DNA from: Beroe ovata
Taxonomy: Eukaryota; Ctenophora; Nuda; Beroida; Beroidae
Direction of reading: 5' to 3'
NCBI GenBank assembly: GCA_946803715.1
Contig: CAMPET010000004.1
Span: forward strand, 349,748-411,024
DNA: 61,277 bases
The notes beneath the pieces were generated by a model. It had not been told where the DNA came from. It searched no databases and worked only from the letters and a program-made list of their open reading frames with translations. Shown here piece after piece: positions 24,677-36,168 of the stretch. Numbering within the stretch: position 1 is the stretch's first letter; each line of letters begins with the position of its first letter. Both the position numbers and the translations under genes were made by a program.

Positions 24677-25879
24677 ATGTCAAAACGAGGTCCAGACCGT
24701 GGTGATGATGGCTTCAACAAACGTCGCAGCCATGGCAAGCCCATGATCAAGATGCTGTGTCCCTTTTATTGTGCAGGTGCTATCATCGGTAAGGGTGGGG
24801 AGACCATCAAAGATCTTATGAACAAAACTGACTGCGATGTTAAGATCTCAAAAAATGATGAGAGATTCCCTACTACATCAGAACGAGTCATTTCTATTCA
24901 GGGAGACCATGCATCTGTTGAGGAATGTGTCCTCTTCGCTCAGGATAAGATAAGAAAAGATCAACCTCCTCCAAATGCTAAGAGTGAGTCCCATGTCATC
25001 AATGCCAAACGGAAAGAATCATGTAAGTTAGTCGTTTCAAACACATCTGCTGGTAGAATCATTGGCAAAGGTGGTCAGCGAATCAAGGATATGAAGACTG
25101 ACTTCAATGTGAAGATAGATATCACCAGGACAGATGAGTTGCCGCGAGGATTCGATGAGAGGGTCGTTTCCATTGAGGGTTCTGAAGATAATGTTGACAA
25201 CTGTGTAAAGGAAATTGTAAAGCTTGTTTGTGAGGATGAATCAGCTTCCATGGAGTGGCACCTCTTCTACAATGACTGGTCTGAGAGACGTGACGACAGA
25301 GACAGCAGCTTTGGTGGAGCCAGTGATAGATTTGGAGCAAGTGGAAGTGGAGGTCGGAGGGAAAATTTCTCCCGTGATTCGGTCTATGATGATCGTGATC
25401 GACGATATGATGATCGCCCAGCTGCAAGGTACGATGACCGGAGAGGAGGCTATGAGCGAGACAATTATGGAGGAAGTTACAATGACCGTGATAGAGACTC
25501 TGGTCGAGGATACCGTGAAGAACCAAGGAGTGGCGATCGTGCTTATGCTGGAGGAGAGAGGGGTTATGGTGGAGACAGAGGAGACAGCTACAGAGCAAGG
25601 GATAGTGGAAGAGATGGATATCGAGATGAAAGAGACATGGGTTATCGTGATGGAGGCAGGGACAGTTATAGAGACGGTGGTATGGATAGGAGAGATGATT
25701 ATGGTGGTGCAGGTGGGAGAGATAACTTCCAAAGGGGAGGACGGGATGACTATCCAAGGGATAGTAGAGATAGAGGGAGTATTGGGGGTGGTGGAGGAGG
25801 AGGGGCTACTGCTGCTGGCGGGTATGGTGGAGACAGACGTTCATACAGGGATGAACCGAGGGCTGGTCCTCGATATTAA
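24677..25879 (+). CDS. Two-KH RNA-binding protein 2 with Arg-Asp-Gly-rich tail
   Basis: 400 residues in one exon. KH1 (about 22-92) and KH2 (about 112-180) both carry a canonical GKGG loop with IIGKGG context, so both should bind RNA. From about residue 205 the tail is built of RDD, YDDR, RGGY, GYRD and DRRDDYGG motifs and ends in a polyglycine run before GPRY. Such mixed-charge Arg/Asp-Gly repeats are typical of condensate-forming RNA-binding proteins. Paralogous to the genes at 19883 and 26417; the KH regions align while the tails do not. An acceptor ends 13 nt before the ATG, so a 5' non-coding exon is expected. NOVA/PCBP family by KH sequence; no KH3. Confidence 0.88.
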   Translation: MSKRGPDRGDDGFNKRRSHGKPMIKMLCPFYCAGAIIGKGGETIKDLMNKTDCDVKISKNDERFPTTSERVISIQGDHASVEECVLFAQDKIRKDQPPPNAKSESHVINAKRKESCKLVVSNTSAGRIIGKGGQRIKDMKTDFNVKIDITRTDELPRGFDERVVSIEGSEDNVDNCVKEIVKLVCEDESASMEWHLFYNDWSERRDDRDSSFGGASDRFGASGSGGRRENFSRDSVYDDRDRRYDDRPAARYDDRRGGYERDNYGGSYNDRDRDSGRGYREEPRSGDRAYAGGERGYGGDRGDSYRARDSGRDGYRDERDMGYRDGGRDSYRDGGMDRRDDYGGAGGRDNFQRGGRDDYPRDSRDRGSIGGGGGGGATAAGGYGGDRRSYRDEPRAGPRY

Positions 25880-26416
25880 TGCTCCTATCACACAAGCCCA
25901 TAGTTATCCCATTTTTAGTGCCTTGATGCTATCTTATCAGGCAGTTTCATCCAATTCGAGAGGTTGGTAAGCATTCTCTTTACAGCAAAGCAAAGACGTA
26001 TTCATTGTACTGTTTCCTGAACATTTCTCTACGAGTACTTTCAGCTAGTTGCATTTGCAAAATGAACATCAAAAGCTGCGAGCTCAATTATTTATCGAGT
26101 TGTTTGTGAACTATCTTGTTTCATTATTTCTTCAAAAATTCATGACCTTTATCTCGTTCCTGTCGCACAAGTCATCACTATGGGACAAGTCAACTACCCC
26201 GGGTGATAGTTGAGGATTATTCTATCCAACTATCACCGTCTTGTTCATGACCATTGCTGCTCTGCAAAACCCATCATTCTGGTTTTCATCTGCCTACCAA
26301 TGGGACTTTCATTGATTCATGAATCATTTACAATTCTTCTTACCGTGATATTTGAAGTTTCTATATGATTTATTTATTCAATTTTGCGAGATGTAAACTC
26401 ATTTATTTTCAGGGCC

Positions 26417-27226
26417 ATGGCGTCACCTAAAAGAAAAGATTCAATTTCGTCTCAAGTAACCATCAAAATTCTCATACCCTCTTTCACGGTGGGAGCAGTC
26501 ATTGGAAAAGGTGGAGAGGTTATCAAAGCCATGAAAAAGGAGAGTGGAGCACACATAAGAGTTTCTCAGAATGGAAAGTACTACCCTACTACAAATGAGC
26601 GTATTGCTTTCATATCTGGTACCAACGAGCAAGTTCATCAGGTGATCTGTGAGATAAATGAGAAGATCCGAAATGATAAGCCTCCTGAAAACAAGAAGAT
26701 AAGTTTAGATCTGAAAGAACGTAAGCTTCAGATGAAACTTATTATTCCGAGTAGTAGTGCAGGTAAGATCATCGGTAAGATGGGCTGTAACATCAAGGAA
26801 ATGAAGGAAAAGTTGGACGTTTCAGTTAGGATTCAGAACCATGAGGAGAGTTTCGAGGGTCTGGACGAGCGAATAGTGACTGTTAAGGGGAGTCCAGAAA
26901 ATATCGAAAAGAGTGCCATGACAATTCTTCGTCATGTAGAGGAAGATAACTTTGGTAAAATCGACAACAACCTCGACTACGACATGTTCAATGGGTATTA
27001 CCATGGAGTGGGCTGGGGTGGGTATGGTTACCATGACTACGACTACAGTAGGTCTAATGGATACCCGGGGTGCTCATACCAGTCATACTCTAGGTATCCT
27101 GATCAGAGAGGGTATTACAGCTATGCAGACCATCAGTCGTATGGAGGACCCCGTTCTAGGAATTACAATTCTTCTCGATCTTTCAATGACTATTCACCGA
27201 GGTCTAGCAGACGCGGTCGCTCTTGA
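26417..27226 (+). CDS. Two-KH RNA-binding protein 3 with Tyr-Gly-Ser-rich tail
   Basis: 269 residues in one exon. KH1 has the canonical GKGG loop and the NOVA-like YYPTTNERI; KH2 has GKMG. The tail from about 185 is Tyr-Gly-Ser rich and ends with an RS/RG-rich basic segment (RSSRRGRS) that could serve as nuclear signal or RS domain. The start is the ATG at 26417, because the acceptor TTTATTTTCAG ends 4 nt upstream and codons before it are intronic. It is the shortest of the three tandem paralogues and lies only about 540 bp after gene 2. Confidence 0.87.
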   Translation: MASPKRKDSISSQVTIKILIPSFTVGAVIGKGGEVIKAMKKESGAHIRVSQNGKYYPTTNERIAFISGTNEQVHQVICEINEKIRNDKPPENKKISLDLKERKLQMKLIIPSSSAGKIIGKMGCNIKEMKEKLDVSVRIQNHEESFEGLDERIVTVKGSPENIEKSAMTILRHVEEDNFGKIDNNLDYDMFNGYYHGVGWGGYGYHDYDYSRSNGYPGCSYQSYSRYPDQRGYYSYADHQSYGGPRSRNYNSSRSFNDYSPRSSRRGRS

Positions 27227-30200
27227 ACTCGAATATTTTGTATCTTTATTATATATTTTAATTGGTTTGTTGATTTTTTCTTATTGAACAAAACATATAA
27301 GATATTATATTTTAATAGTGCAAATAAGAGCTTTATATCCCAATTAATTTATAGTAATAGTATTAATATTTGATATTCTTAATATGATGTTATAATATCT
27401 AACTTAATTTATAGAGCTCCACGGCACAGACACTTTTAAATTGCACTTCTATATTATAATTATTCTGTGTTTCTTTCCCTTAAAATTTGTTGATAGAACT
27501 TGATACGGACATAACATGATTGGAACAGGAGTTATCATCTTGTAGATTGCTTGGTGGATATCAGATTATATCATTATCGTTAGAAGAAGAAGAAGGAGGG
27601 ATCTGCAATCAGGAATGTGGTTAGAACCTAGCTATAGATATCGTATGATCTATTTAACATGAAACAGCCACACTTCTCTATCTTTCGTTATTAAGCTGTA
27701 GTAAAGAATACTTCTATACTCAAATGTGATCTTTTGGCCCTCCATCTCTGTTTTGAGTTGATTTGAACATCAGAATAAACATTAGAAAACTTGATCATGG
27801 TAAATCGAAGCCTCGAACTTTCCCTGTGGTATAGTATGAAATATGAGTAAGTGATGCTCGATAACTTGGCATGAAAATTATTTTAATGAAGAGTCAGTGA
27901 ATTAAGTTTTAATTTTAAAAATATATGATATTTGATTTCGTTGTACGGTTATAATTCAAACGGAATGAAAATGAGATTTTCCGAGTGAGTTTAATCACAC
28001 TATGATATTATAGAGCAGCTCTGGGGCCCAGAGTTACGTGATTTCTTAATTTATTGCAATTTTAATAATGATAATTGTGAGCCGAACTATGCATTATATC
28101 GCTATTCATGATCGGATAATAATGATATGACGTTGATGTATTTGGTTTGATAACTATGGCACAGAAATTTTTTAGAATTCGTCCCCGTTTTCATACAATG
28201 TAATTGTGAGATGTTGCACACACATGATACATAAGGTATAACGTCACACGCTGTTACGAGATATTGAACACATTTTATATAGTTTTGTTAATTTCCCCCT
28301 GATTTTTCACAAATTTGTATAACCTTTGCATGATATTGATCCGTGTTGAAAGACACATCCACACACATACGCCAACACACGCTGAAGTATGTCCCACACA
28401 CATCCTATATATATATTTAGTAGTATGTATATTGTATATCGGTTGCGCACCTTTTTTAATTTTATAATAAGCAGTAAGGGATTTTTGGTTACGATATCAT
28501 AACACCCAACTATATTCCACATTTTGTGTTGTTTTGTACATATTTTTTGTTAAAAATCGTTTCTACGACTTATTGTTACACCACGTTATGTATATTTATA
28601 CTGATCACGTTGTTATATTATGATAACTATGCTTTTATATGAATTTCTTTTACTTATGTATATTTTTACGTTTATCGTAGCGTATTTTATCTGAGAGCGT
28701 TCACATATATACATACGCTTGATCGAGAAGCTTTTACTTCGATCGCTGGAATAATGCTTGAGACAGGATAGTGTATGAAATATAATTCACCTATTTAGCG
28801 CTACTTTCGTCAGAAATACAGAAATTCATTTACGAAGAGTTATATGTGAACGATCTTTTATACTAGCGTTAGTTCTTTATGTGTAATACGGCAGGACCCT
28901 ATCCAATGAGAGATGGAATTCGCAGTATCACACTCAATCTTGAACCAGTTTCAGGATATCACCTGATTCAGCCCATCAATTCAAGCATGTATCTATCGCT
29001 GGGTTATTACTGTTCAGGAATATTGAATATGGCCCATGATAGCGATGTTATTGCTTTTCTTGATGAAGTTCGAGATTGTATGCCAAGGGGTTGAGAAAAA
29101 ATACCAGCAATTCAATGACAAAGATGTTAGGAAACTTTTTGCACTCGACTCATCCAAAATCCCTTGGTGTTGATATGAAATATGAATCGAATCGGATTTC
29201 AGTGAAGATTGTTATTTTATTTTATACCTAGTTTTTATACTATACATAGACGGATATATATTGTTTTGTTCAGTTGACCAGGTTCATAGATGGTACAAGT
29301 ATTGATTCTAGGTCAAGAACAATAGATAGGAGGTGATTACCGATTGATCTCAATCCATACTGTGAGCCCATATGCCCATGTACTGTTAATGCAATGTTGA
29401 AGATCAATTTCATTATCCCGTTATGGAATAATGAGCGGGATCATGTGTGCTGCTCTCACTAAAGTCGAAGACCTTAGTTGGTGACCGTCAGTGAACGTCA
29501 CTTAAGCAACTAGGCACTTTGCCAAATGGAGCTTGATGCCAATATAGCTTGTACTGAGTCGCGGAACGTGGTCAACAGGTACTATTCTATATGAATTAAG
29601 GGGTAATGATAGTAGTAATTGGGTTTCATACTATGATGTATTATGCACCACTGACTGCATAGCCTCGAATTTATATTGATGTGATAGAAATGCTTCCAAT
29701 AATACAAACCGTATCACTTTTTGTTTGATCCAAAGCAGTTGATTCGATATCTTTATTACACACACTATGGTAACGGCTTGGAACCGGGCAAAGTGTTTGG
29801 GAATCAAATTTTTGTGAGTCTCAAGAGATGCAAAATAAGCATAATAATCTTATATACCTGAACCTTCTTAGTGAGAAAGCATTTACATAAAGAACTGACA
29901 TGTGATATTCATTCCATTCTTGTGCAATGCCTGACAACGCTATCAGTTACATCATGAATGACTGCTCAGTGCTCAGATAGAAAACAAAATACACGACACA
30001 GCATGGCTCTCAGATTTTGTTAAGTAGTGTTGGTCAATAATTCTCAAAGAGTTTGGTCAGGTGTTAGCCAAGAAAGTTAAAAAACGTGTATTTTGCACCA
30101 GGTTCTTGATTTCTTTTAATTTATCTCTTTGTTCGGGCGGAAGAGTGCTAGAATCTCACTCTCTTTAGAGGAACTGTCTCTTGTATCAAGTTTACGCGGG

Positions 30201-31235
30201 CCTGTCTCATCAGTTTTGTGGTATAAACAGCAGGGGAGACTGCAAACACATACTCACCCCGCGTTTTTACTCCGAAATATACGAACAGTTATGACGATTA
30301 TTTGTGCGGCCACCAAAACCTCCTGACACACAAACACACACACATACGTCATACACACACAAACCACATGTATTGGTGACGGGCCCTAATTATATTTAAA
30401 CAGTAATTCGAGCAATGCTACAATATGGCTCTTTTATCATGAGCTTGCAATGACAACTGTTTTAAAAGAATATATAATAATATTGTATTACTGTGATACT
30501 GACATGTCTCTCTTACTGCTTCACTACGTATATATTAGAAATTGTGCGGGTGCCATTTCAACAGAACTCAACTTCCCGACATACATTGTGTAGAGCACGG
30601 TTTTTTGGGCAGAAGAAATATCATGTCAACTGGAGGTTAACGTCATACATAAGTTGCTTTCGCACGACCTTTGTCTGATGATTTCATCCGACCATTATCA
30701 CAGTCCAGTACACTCATAGAGCCAGGGCACTGATTATCATATATTATACTAGAACACCCGTCAAGTGGGCGTGCTACACTAAATTGCGGACACTTANGTT
30801 TTTTGGGCAGAAGAAATATCATGTCAACTGTAGGTTAACGTCATACATAAGTTGCTTTCGCACGAGCTTTGTCTGATGATTTCATCCGACCATTATCACA
30901 GTCCAGTACTCTCATAGAGCCAGGGCACTGATTATCATATATCATATGTGATGCGCGTGCCGCGATTTTAGGCTGACCGGTTTACTGCCCTCGAGCTCTC
31001 AATTTAAGTTTATGCCTTGGCTTGGGTTCAATATACAACAGATTATAAAGTTGGCTTGAGTTCATAATGGCAGATAATCAATAATTAAATTACTGAATTC
31101 TTCTGTTGGCATGGCCATTTGCCCTGATAACTCTGTATCAATCATATCTGATTCTACCTAAGAACTCAGTACTTTGGTAGAATCCACCACTGTATTCTCA
31201 CACTCTCAAAAAGTGATCTGCAATTATCAGGTGCA
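27227..31235. other. Intergenic region between KH gene 3 and PSMA1
   Basis: 4 kb, very AT-rich. Open frames up to 71 codons show no domain. A duplicated segment around a single N (30599-30950) is listed separately. An acceptor (CAATTATCAG) ends at 31230, 5 nt before the PSMA1 start. Confidence 0.55.
30599..30950. repeat. Near-identical duplication across a single-N join
   Basis: About 150 bases starting GTTTTTTGGGCAGAAG at 30599 recur right after the N at 30797 with only a few substitutions. Best explained as two allelic contigs placed side by side rather than a true tandem repeat. Confidence 0.75.
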
Positions 31236-32516
31236 ATGTACCGCAATCATTATGACAATGATGTGACGGTGTGGTCGCCTCAGGGCCGAATCCATCAGAT
31301 AGAGTATGCCATGGAGGCGGTCAAACAGGGGGCTGCCACCCTGGGTATCAAGGGGAAGAATCATTCGGTTCTCGTGGCCCTCAAGCGCGCTTCTTCTGAC
31401 CTCAGCTCTTTCCAGAAGAAAATAATCCCCATTGATGATCATGCTGGCATCTCTATTGCGGGTAGGTTTGGTACCTAAACCTACTTTGTGATCCTGTACC
31501 TAGGGCCTAATTTTCGAGGTCCCTGATCATTCTTCCGTTTTAGGTCTGACGTCTGATGCTCGGATTCTGAGCAGGTTTATGAGGACAGAATGTCTCAACC
31601 ACCGGTTTATCTACGGTTCACCTCTGTCCATATCTCGACTCGTGTCCAGTGTGGGGGATAAAGCTCAGATGGGGACTCAGGTACGGTTACCATGGGAACT
31701 CCATGACCCCTGCTCAGTCCAAATGAAATGTGAGAAAACTATGGACAACTCTCTTTGCAGATAATGGGTCGGAGACCGTATGGAGTGGGGTTGTTGGTAG
31801 CGGGAGTGGACGAGTCAGGCCCTCACGTTTACTACATTTGTCCCTCGTCCAACTTCTACGAGTGCAAGTGCATGGCTATCGGAGCGAGGTCTCAGAGCGC
31901 TAGGACTTACTTGGAGAGACACAAAGATGACTTCAAGTGAGTGCAGTGAACTCCATCACTCATCAGTGAACTGTAGCTTTTCAATACCCAATACCCATGT
32001 TGTAACACCATGTTGAAACACCATGTTGTAACACCATGTTGTAAGACCATGTTGTAATACCATGTTGTAACACCATGTTAACATGGCACATGACAGGAAT
32101 GTAGAAGATTTGGGAGAGTTGGTTGCTCATGCTCTGAGGGCACTCCGTGACTGTCTGCCGAATGACACCGAGTTAACAACCAAGAATGTCAGTGTGGCAT
32201 ACGTTGGACGGGATGTGGACTTCACCATGAAGGACAATGAGGATGTTGAAGAATATCTGAAGGTAAATCATGTTATCCCTGCCTCTTCATTCTATCCTTC
32301 GACCTCTTCCTTACAATGATTCCGCATTTCGCTAATTTATCTCGCCACTCCTCGTCCATTTCTAATACACATTTCGCTCACTTGTAACTCACTTGTCACT
32401 CACTTGTCTCACATATCACTTCTCATCTCTCTCCCCCCGGTCAGATGATCGAGGATGAGGGTAGACGAGGACAGGACCCAGGCGAGGGGGCAGAGGAGAC
32501 AATGGAGACCCAGTAG
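31236..32516 (+). CDS. PSMA1: Proteasome subunit alpha type-1
   Basis: Five exons, 31236-31461, 31544-31680, 31761-31936, 32097-32262 and 32445-32516, join in frame to 258 residues, close to the roughly 260 of vertebrate PSMA1. The N-terminal alpha-subunit signature is present ([20 protein letters not shown]), as are [30 protein letters not shown] and [15 protein letters not shown]1 is a structural alpha-ring subunit of the 20S proteasome; the alpha N-termini gate substrate entry. The acidic C-terminal tail is typical. Intron 3 carries a 14-bp tandem repeat. An acceptor ends 5 nt before the ATG. Next gene downstream is PEN-2, 473 bp away on the same strand. Confidence 0.97.
31991..32082. repeat. 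14-bp tandem repeat in PSMA1 intron 3
   Basis: About six units of roughly CACCATGTTGTAA with small variations, fully intronic between the exons ending at 31936 and starting at 32097. Confidence 0.8.
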
Positions 32517-32989
32517 AGCGTGACACACTCCTCTCCCCTGCCCCAACCTTCTCAACTCGTCATGGCATCTGATAGGGGCACTGATAGCTACATGATGATG
32601 TGACCCTGTGTCTCCTTGGTAAGCACGATGATTCCCAGTTCACAGAGGTAATAGGTATCAGTGCCCCGAAAGCCAACAGAAAAACCCATGAGACGTGTCA
32701 ATGGAAATGCTTTGTAAATAATATAATGATGTCTTGTATTTAAGACTGGAAATTGTGAAGTTCGTATTGAGTACCGAGCATTCTGGTAACTAGTTTTACA
32801 ATCGAAATTTTTGGGAGGCAGTCTTCTGACTGCAGAATCTAATGTGTTGCATAAGAGTTAATTTCTCTTGTGAAAATTGACTTTTTTGTCCGTATCGCTA
32901 CTTCGATATAAGTGTTTAATCCATACGGTCAATGTAAGACGCCCCATGTATTTTTAGACTAAGCTCCATTTCTTTCCTCTGTTATAGCA

Positions 32990-33881
32990 ATGAATTTAGA
33001 GCGGCAAACTCCTGAAGAGAAGATACGTGTCTGCAGATTATACTTCCTAGCGGGAATTCCGTTACTGCCATTCATTTGGGTTATTAACGTGCTATGGTTC
33101 TGGAAATACGCTTTCAAATCTGGTTACATTCCGATGGTGAGTTGTTATGCAATGTTACATTATATAGCTTTCGTACACACTACTATATGTACTTTAGAGG
33201 CGTGTTGCGCACGCACAGGACTGATATAGTGTCCTGCGCGCAGGACACTATATTCCATATAGATGTCGACTGCGAAGCAGGAGACGTCTATGTGATTTAG
33301 AGTGCGAGGCGAAGCGAAGCTGAGCCGAGTGCTCTAAATAAGTCCTGGCTTGAGCAATAGCCTCTAAAGTATTATAGTAGTCGAACGAAAAAAGGATTTT
33401 GAACATTCTTGATTGAAATATGGGTGCAGAAATTGACTTTCTCAAAGTTTGTAAGATGTCACAGCACAGTTATGGGAAAGCAACGCCAAAACAACGCNNN
33501 NNNNNNNNNNNNNNNNNNNNNNNNNNNNNNNNNNNNNNNNNNNNNNNNNNNNNNNNNNNNNNNNNNNNNNNNNNNNNNNNNNNNNNNNNNNNNNNNNNNN
33601 NNNNNNNNNNNNNNNNNNNNNNNNNNNNNNNNNNNNNNNNAAAAACACACACACACAAACACACTCACACACACACACACACACGCACACACACACACAC
33701 GCGTATCTCTAACCCTCATTCCCACCCTCAGGTTAGGAGATACGTGACGTTGTCTGCTATTGGTGCTATCATATATCTGACTATCATAGCGGTGTGGGTG
33801 GGAGTGTATCAGACCCATAGAGTGTCATGGGGTGCTCTGGGGGATAGGATATCACTGAACGTCCCTCTGGGGTATCCATGA
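32990..33881 (+). CDS. PSENEN: Gamma-secretase subunit PEN-2
   Basis: Two exons, 32990-33136 and 33732-33881, give 98 residues, near the 101 of human PEN-2. The start MNLER is identical to the human protein. It continues with an EEK...CR.Y segment, hydrophobic stretches around LPFIWVINVLWF, and the conserved C-terminus WGALGD...PLGYP. PEN-2 is a small integral membrane protein that activates presenilin in the gamma-secretase complex, which cleaves Notch and other type I membrane proteins. Its single intron (595 bp) contains a 30-bp palindrome, a 143-N gap and a (CA)n run. An acceptor (TTCCTCTGTTATAG) ends 2 nt before the ATG. Confidence 0.97.
33224..33253. repeat. Perfect 30-bp palindrome in the PEN-2 intron
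   Basis: Left arm ATATAGTGTCCTGCG is followed directly by its exact reverse complement. A shorter inverted pair (TTTAGAGTGC / GTGCTCTAAA) follows at about 33296-33338, so this may be the edge of a small repeat element. Confidence 0.8.
33498..33640. other. Assembly gap (143 N) in the PEN-2 intron
   Basis: Run of N followed by a (CA)n microsatellite to about 33703. Intronic, so the PEN-2 protein is unaffected. Confidence 0.95.
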
Positions 33882-35511
33882 GGAGAGTTAGGACTTTAGG
33901 ACGGACATTCCTGATTTCAGACATAGTCAGTATGTCAGTATTGGACCAATAGTCAGGATTGGATCACAGCAGAGATTGTAGGAGGTATTGTACACAGTGA
34001 TTTGGTCAGTCAAGATGTATGAAATGGACACATTGGACACCTCGGGATCACAGGTAATTGAGTTTGTTCTGAAAAGTGGAGACATACATTTCACTGGTAT
34101 AGTTTGCTATCATGGTTGCGCGGGAAATCTATGTGAACATGGCGTCTAGAGTCTGCGATTTTAGTGCTGTGACAGATATTCTACTCAGGTTACACTTTAC
34201 ACTCAGCCTCTTGCACTTCTCTTAACCGAAAAATTTCTCTTCACTGCTTTGATAGCGAAATAGAGTGACCAATAAAACTGGGTGTGGTCAGTCTTTGTGT
34301 GTGTGTGTTTGTGTGCGAGTATGTGTGTCTGATGTTTGAACGATTTAACTAGATTAACGTATCATGTTTTTGTTAACTTAATTTCGAATTGTTGTGTATA
34401 TTTTTTGTAATGCTTGTTAATTTTCCGGTATTATTTTGAATTGCATGTGGAAACTGGTGTTAACGCATGCCATCAGTTATGATAGTTATCAGATGAAAAG
34501 TTATCACCTCCTTGCACCCATCTCTCCTCCCTCCCCCCTTTTCACATTCACACATACCGCACATTTACTGGTATTGGATTTCGAGCACTGCTACATTCAC
34601 ACTATAATACCCACCAACATCTAAACGTATGTACTGATCTACCACAGCCCTCTGTCCCTATTGGTCAACTGAGGGTCACGTGATCTCAGTACCCGCCTCT
34701 GATTGGATAATCTTGTGATCATGGGATACATTTAGGCGCCCATAACTCAAGAGGCTGAAGGGTTCTAAGGGTGATTGAGTGAAGGAATCTAGGAAGCAAC
34801 TGTTTAGCGTGGGATTGATAGACTGAGGTCTGTCCAGGGTCACGTGATTTATCCGACCAATCGTAGCCCCGCATTTCCATCACGTGAGAGCCTCATCTTC
34901 CTAATTTATACATGTGCTGATTAATATATAATGAGTGAATGTGTATGTGTGTGTGTGTGTTTTAAGACCGACCTTATCAACATATTGCTGCACGACCGCG
35001 AAGATTCAAATTTACTGTTGAGTGAGGTTTGGGGTTTTTCTTATCACACACACACACCCAATCATTGTATCAGGCATTATAATTTCATTTGCTGCAAATG
35101 GAATGTTCCCGGTTTAGGCGGTTTACTCGGAATGGAAGAGGATGATTATTGCAAAAACTGATTCCCCAATCCCCGCTCTCCGATGACCTGTTAGAACGAG
35201 TGTGTTACCGGTATGTGTGCACATAGGTGTAGAATGTGGCCGGAATGTCATACAGCGCTCCTTGATCATATCTTTTTTCCGCGATATGTAAACATACGCA
35301 GTCTGTACGATGATTTCCCGAGATAGAAACCTTGAACGATACAACACCCTCCTGTTTTGAGTACCTCCATTTTCAACCCATCAAGCATCTTTGTCCCATC
35401 ATCTCATGATACATTTCAAAATACCCTGACTACTCAAACACCGTTAATTGGCCGATAAATTAGCTTATTATATTTCTGGTTTAAAAACAATCCCCTGTTA
35501 TTATAGGTACT
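33882..35511. other. Intergenic region PEN-2 to COPS7
   Basis: 1.6 kb without coding signal. (GT)n runs at about 34297-34325 and 34945-34960. A cluster of CACGTG and CCAAT boxes at 34660-34887 is the likely promoter of the downstream gene. An acceptor (CCTGTTATTATAG) ends at 35506. Confidence 0.55.
34660..34887 (+). promoter_or_regulatory. Candidate promoter: three TCACGTGA E-boxes and three CCAAT boxes
   Basis: TCACGTGA occurs at 34676, 34840 and 34880. CCAAT boxes lie at 34660 and 34702 (as ATTGG) and 34857 (direct). TCACGTGA is the core bound by USF/MITF/TFE-type bHLH-ZIP factors and CCAAT by NF-Y. The cluster lies 0.6-0.85 kb before the COPS7 start, compatible with a promoter followed by a non-coding exon and an intron ending at 35506. 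Inferred from motifs only. Confidence 0.4.
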
Positions 35512-36168
35512 ATGAAACCAGACTGCGACGTTCTCATTGCCGATATCCGGAAAGCTCTTGCATCGGAAGCGACATACCACTTCACGGATCTGTTGGAAAA
35601 ATGCAGCATTCTCTCCGGGACCGAACATGAACCGTACCTCCAACTTCTCGCCCTGTTCTCCACCGGGAAGTATGCAACTTACGCTGAAAACGCGGCAAAA
35701 CTTCCGCAACTTTCCGAGGACGAGCAAACGAAGCTCCGTATTTTGACAATCCTGCGGATGAGTACGAATGAGCGTGTGCTGAGTTATGGCGACATGATGT
35801 CTGAAACAGGGCTGTGTGATTCACGTGATTTGGAACAAGTTGTGATACAGAGTATTCAGCATGGTGTCCTGGACTGTAAGATTGATGAAGCGACGGAGCA
35901 AGTATTTGTTAATCAAGTAACGGGTTATGATGTTACGCCTGAGCAATACAACTATTTGTTAACCTCCCTGACTGAATGGTCAGAATCATGCACCGATGTT
36001 CTGAAGAATGTCGACTCTGAAGTAGAGTGCTCTACACTCAAGTTGAAGGAGAATGAGCATGAAGTTGCTGAATTCCAGAGCTCTGTGGAGGCCGCGAAGG
36101 CGGCAGTGAAGAAGGGGAAGCCGCTCAGAGAAGCCACATCCAGCAAGAGTAGAAAAAGATTGGCATGA
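35512..36168 (+). CDS. COPS7: COP9 signalosome subunit 7
   Basis: 218 residues in one exon. Contains a PCI domain: the helical part has LLALFSTGKYATYAENA, close to the family's TYADY segment, and LPQLSEDEQTKLR; the winged helix ends in a segment matching EDLVIEA...G.LD (here DLEQVVIQSIQHGVLDCKID). A C-terminal coiled coil (about 155-200) and a basic end follow, as in animal CSN7. The CSN complex removes NEDD8 from cullins and so controls cullin-RING ligases. It is somewhat shorter than vertebrate COPS7A/B (about 265-275). One exon is unusual for this gene; an acceptor ends 5 nt before the ATG. Confidence 0.93.
   Translation: MKPDCDVLIADIRKALASEATYHFTDLLEKCSILSGTEHEPYLQLLALFSTGKYATYAENAAKLPQLSEDEQTKLRILTILRMSTNERVLSYGDMMSETGLCDSRDLEQVVIQSIQHGVLDCKIDEATEQVFVNQVTGYDVTPEQYNYLLTSLTEWSESCTDVLKNVDSEVECSTLKLKENEHEVAEFQSSVEAAKAAVKKGKPLREATSSKSRKRLA

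Noticed and set aside
25122-25970. Long frames on both strands over the KH2 gene tail (His/Tyr-rich, Val/Ile/Thr-rich and Met/Val/Glu-rich)
   Set aside because: Shadows of the repetitive Arg-Asp-Gly tail; no domain in them.
28879-29094. 71-codon frame MCNTAGPYPMRDG onward
   Set aside because: Looks mildly protein-like but has no recognisable family, no splice context and lies in AT-rich intergenic DNA.
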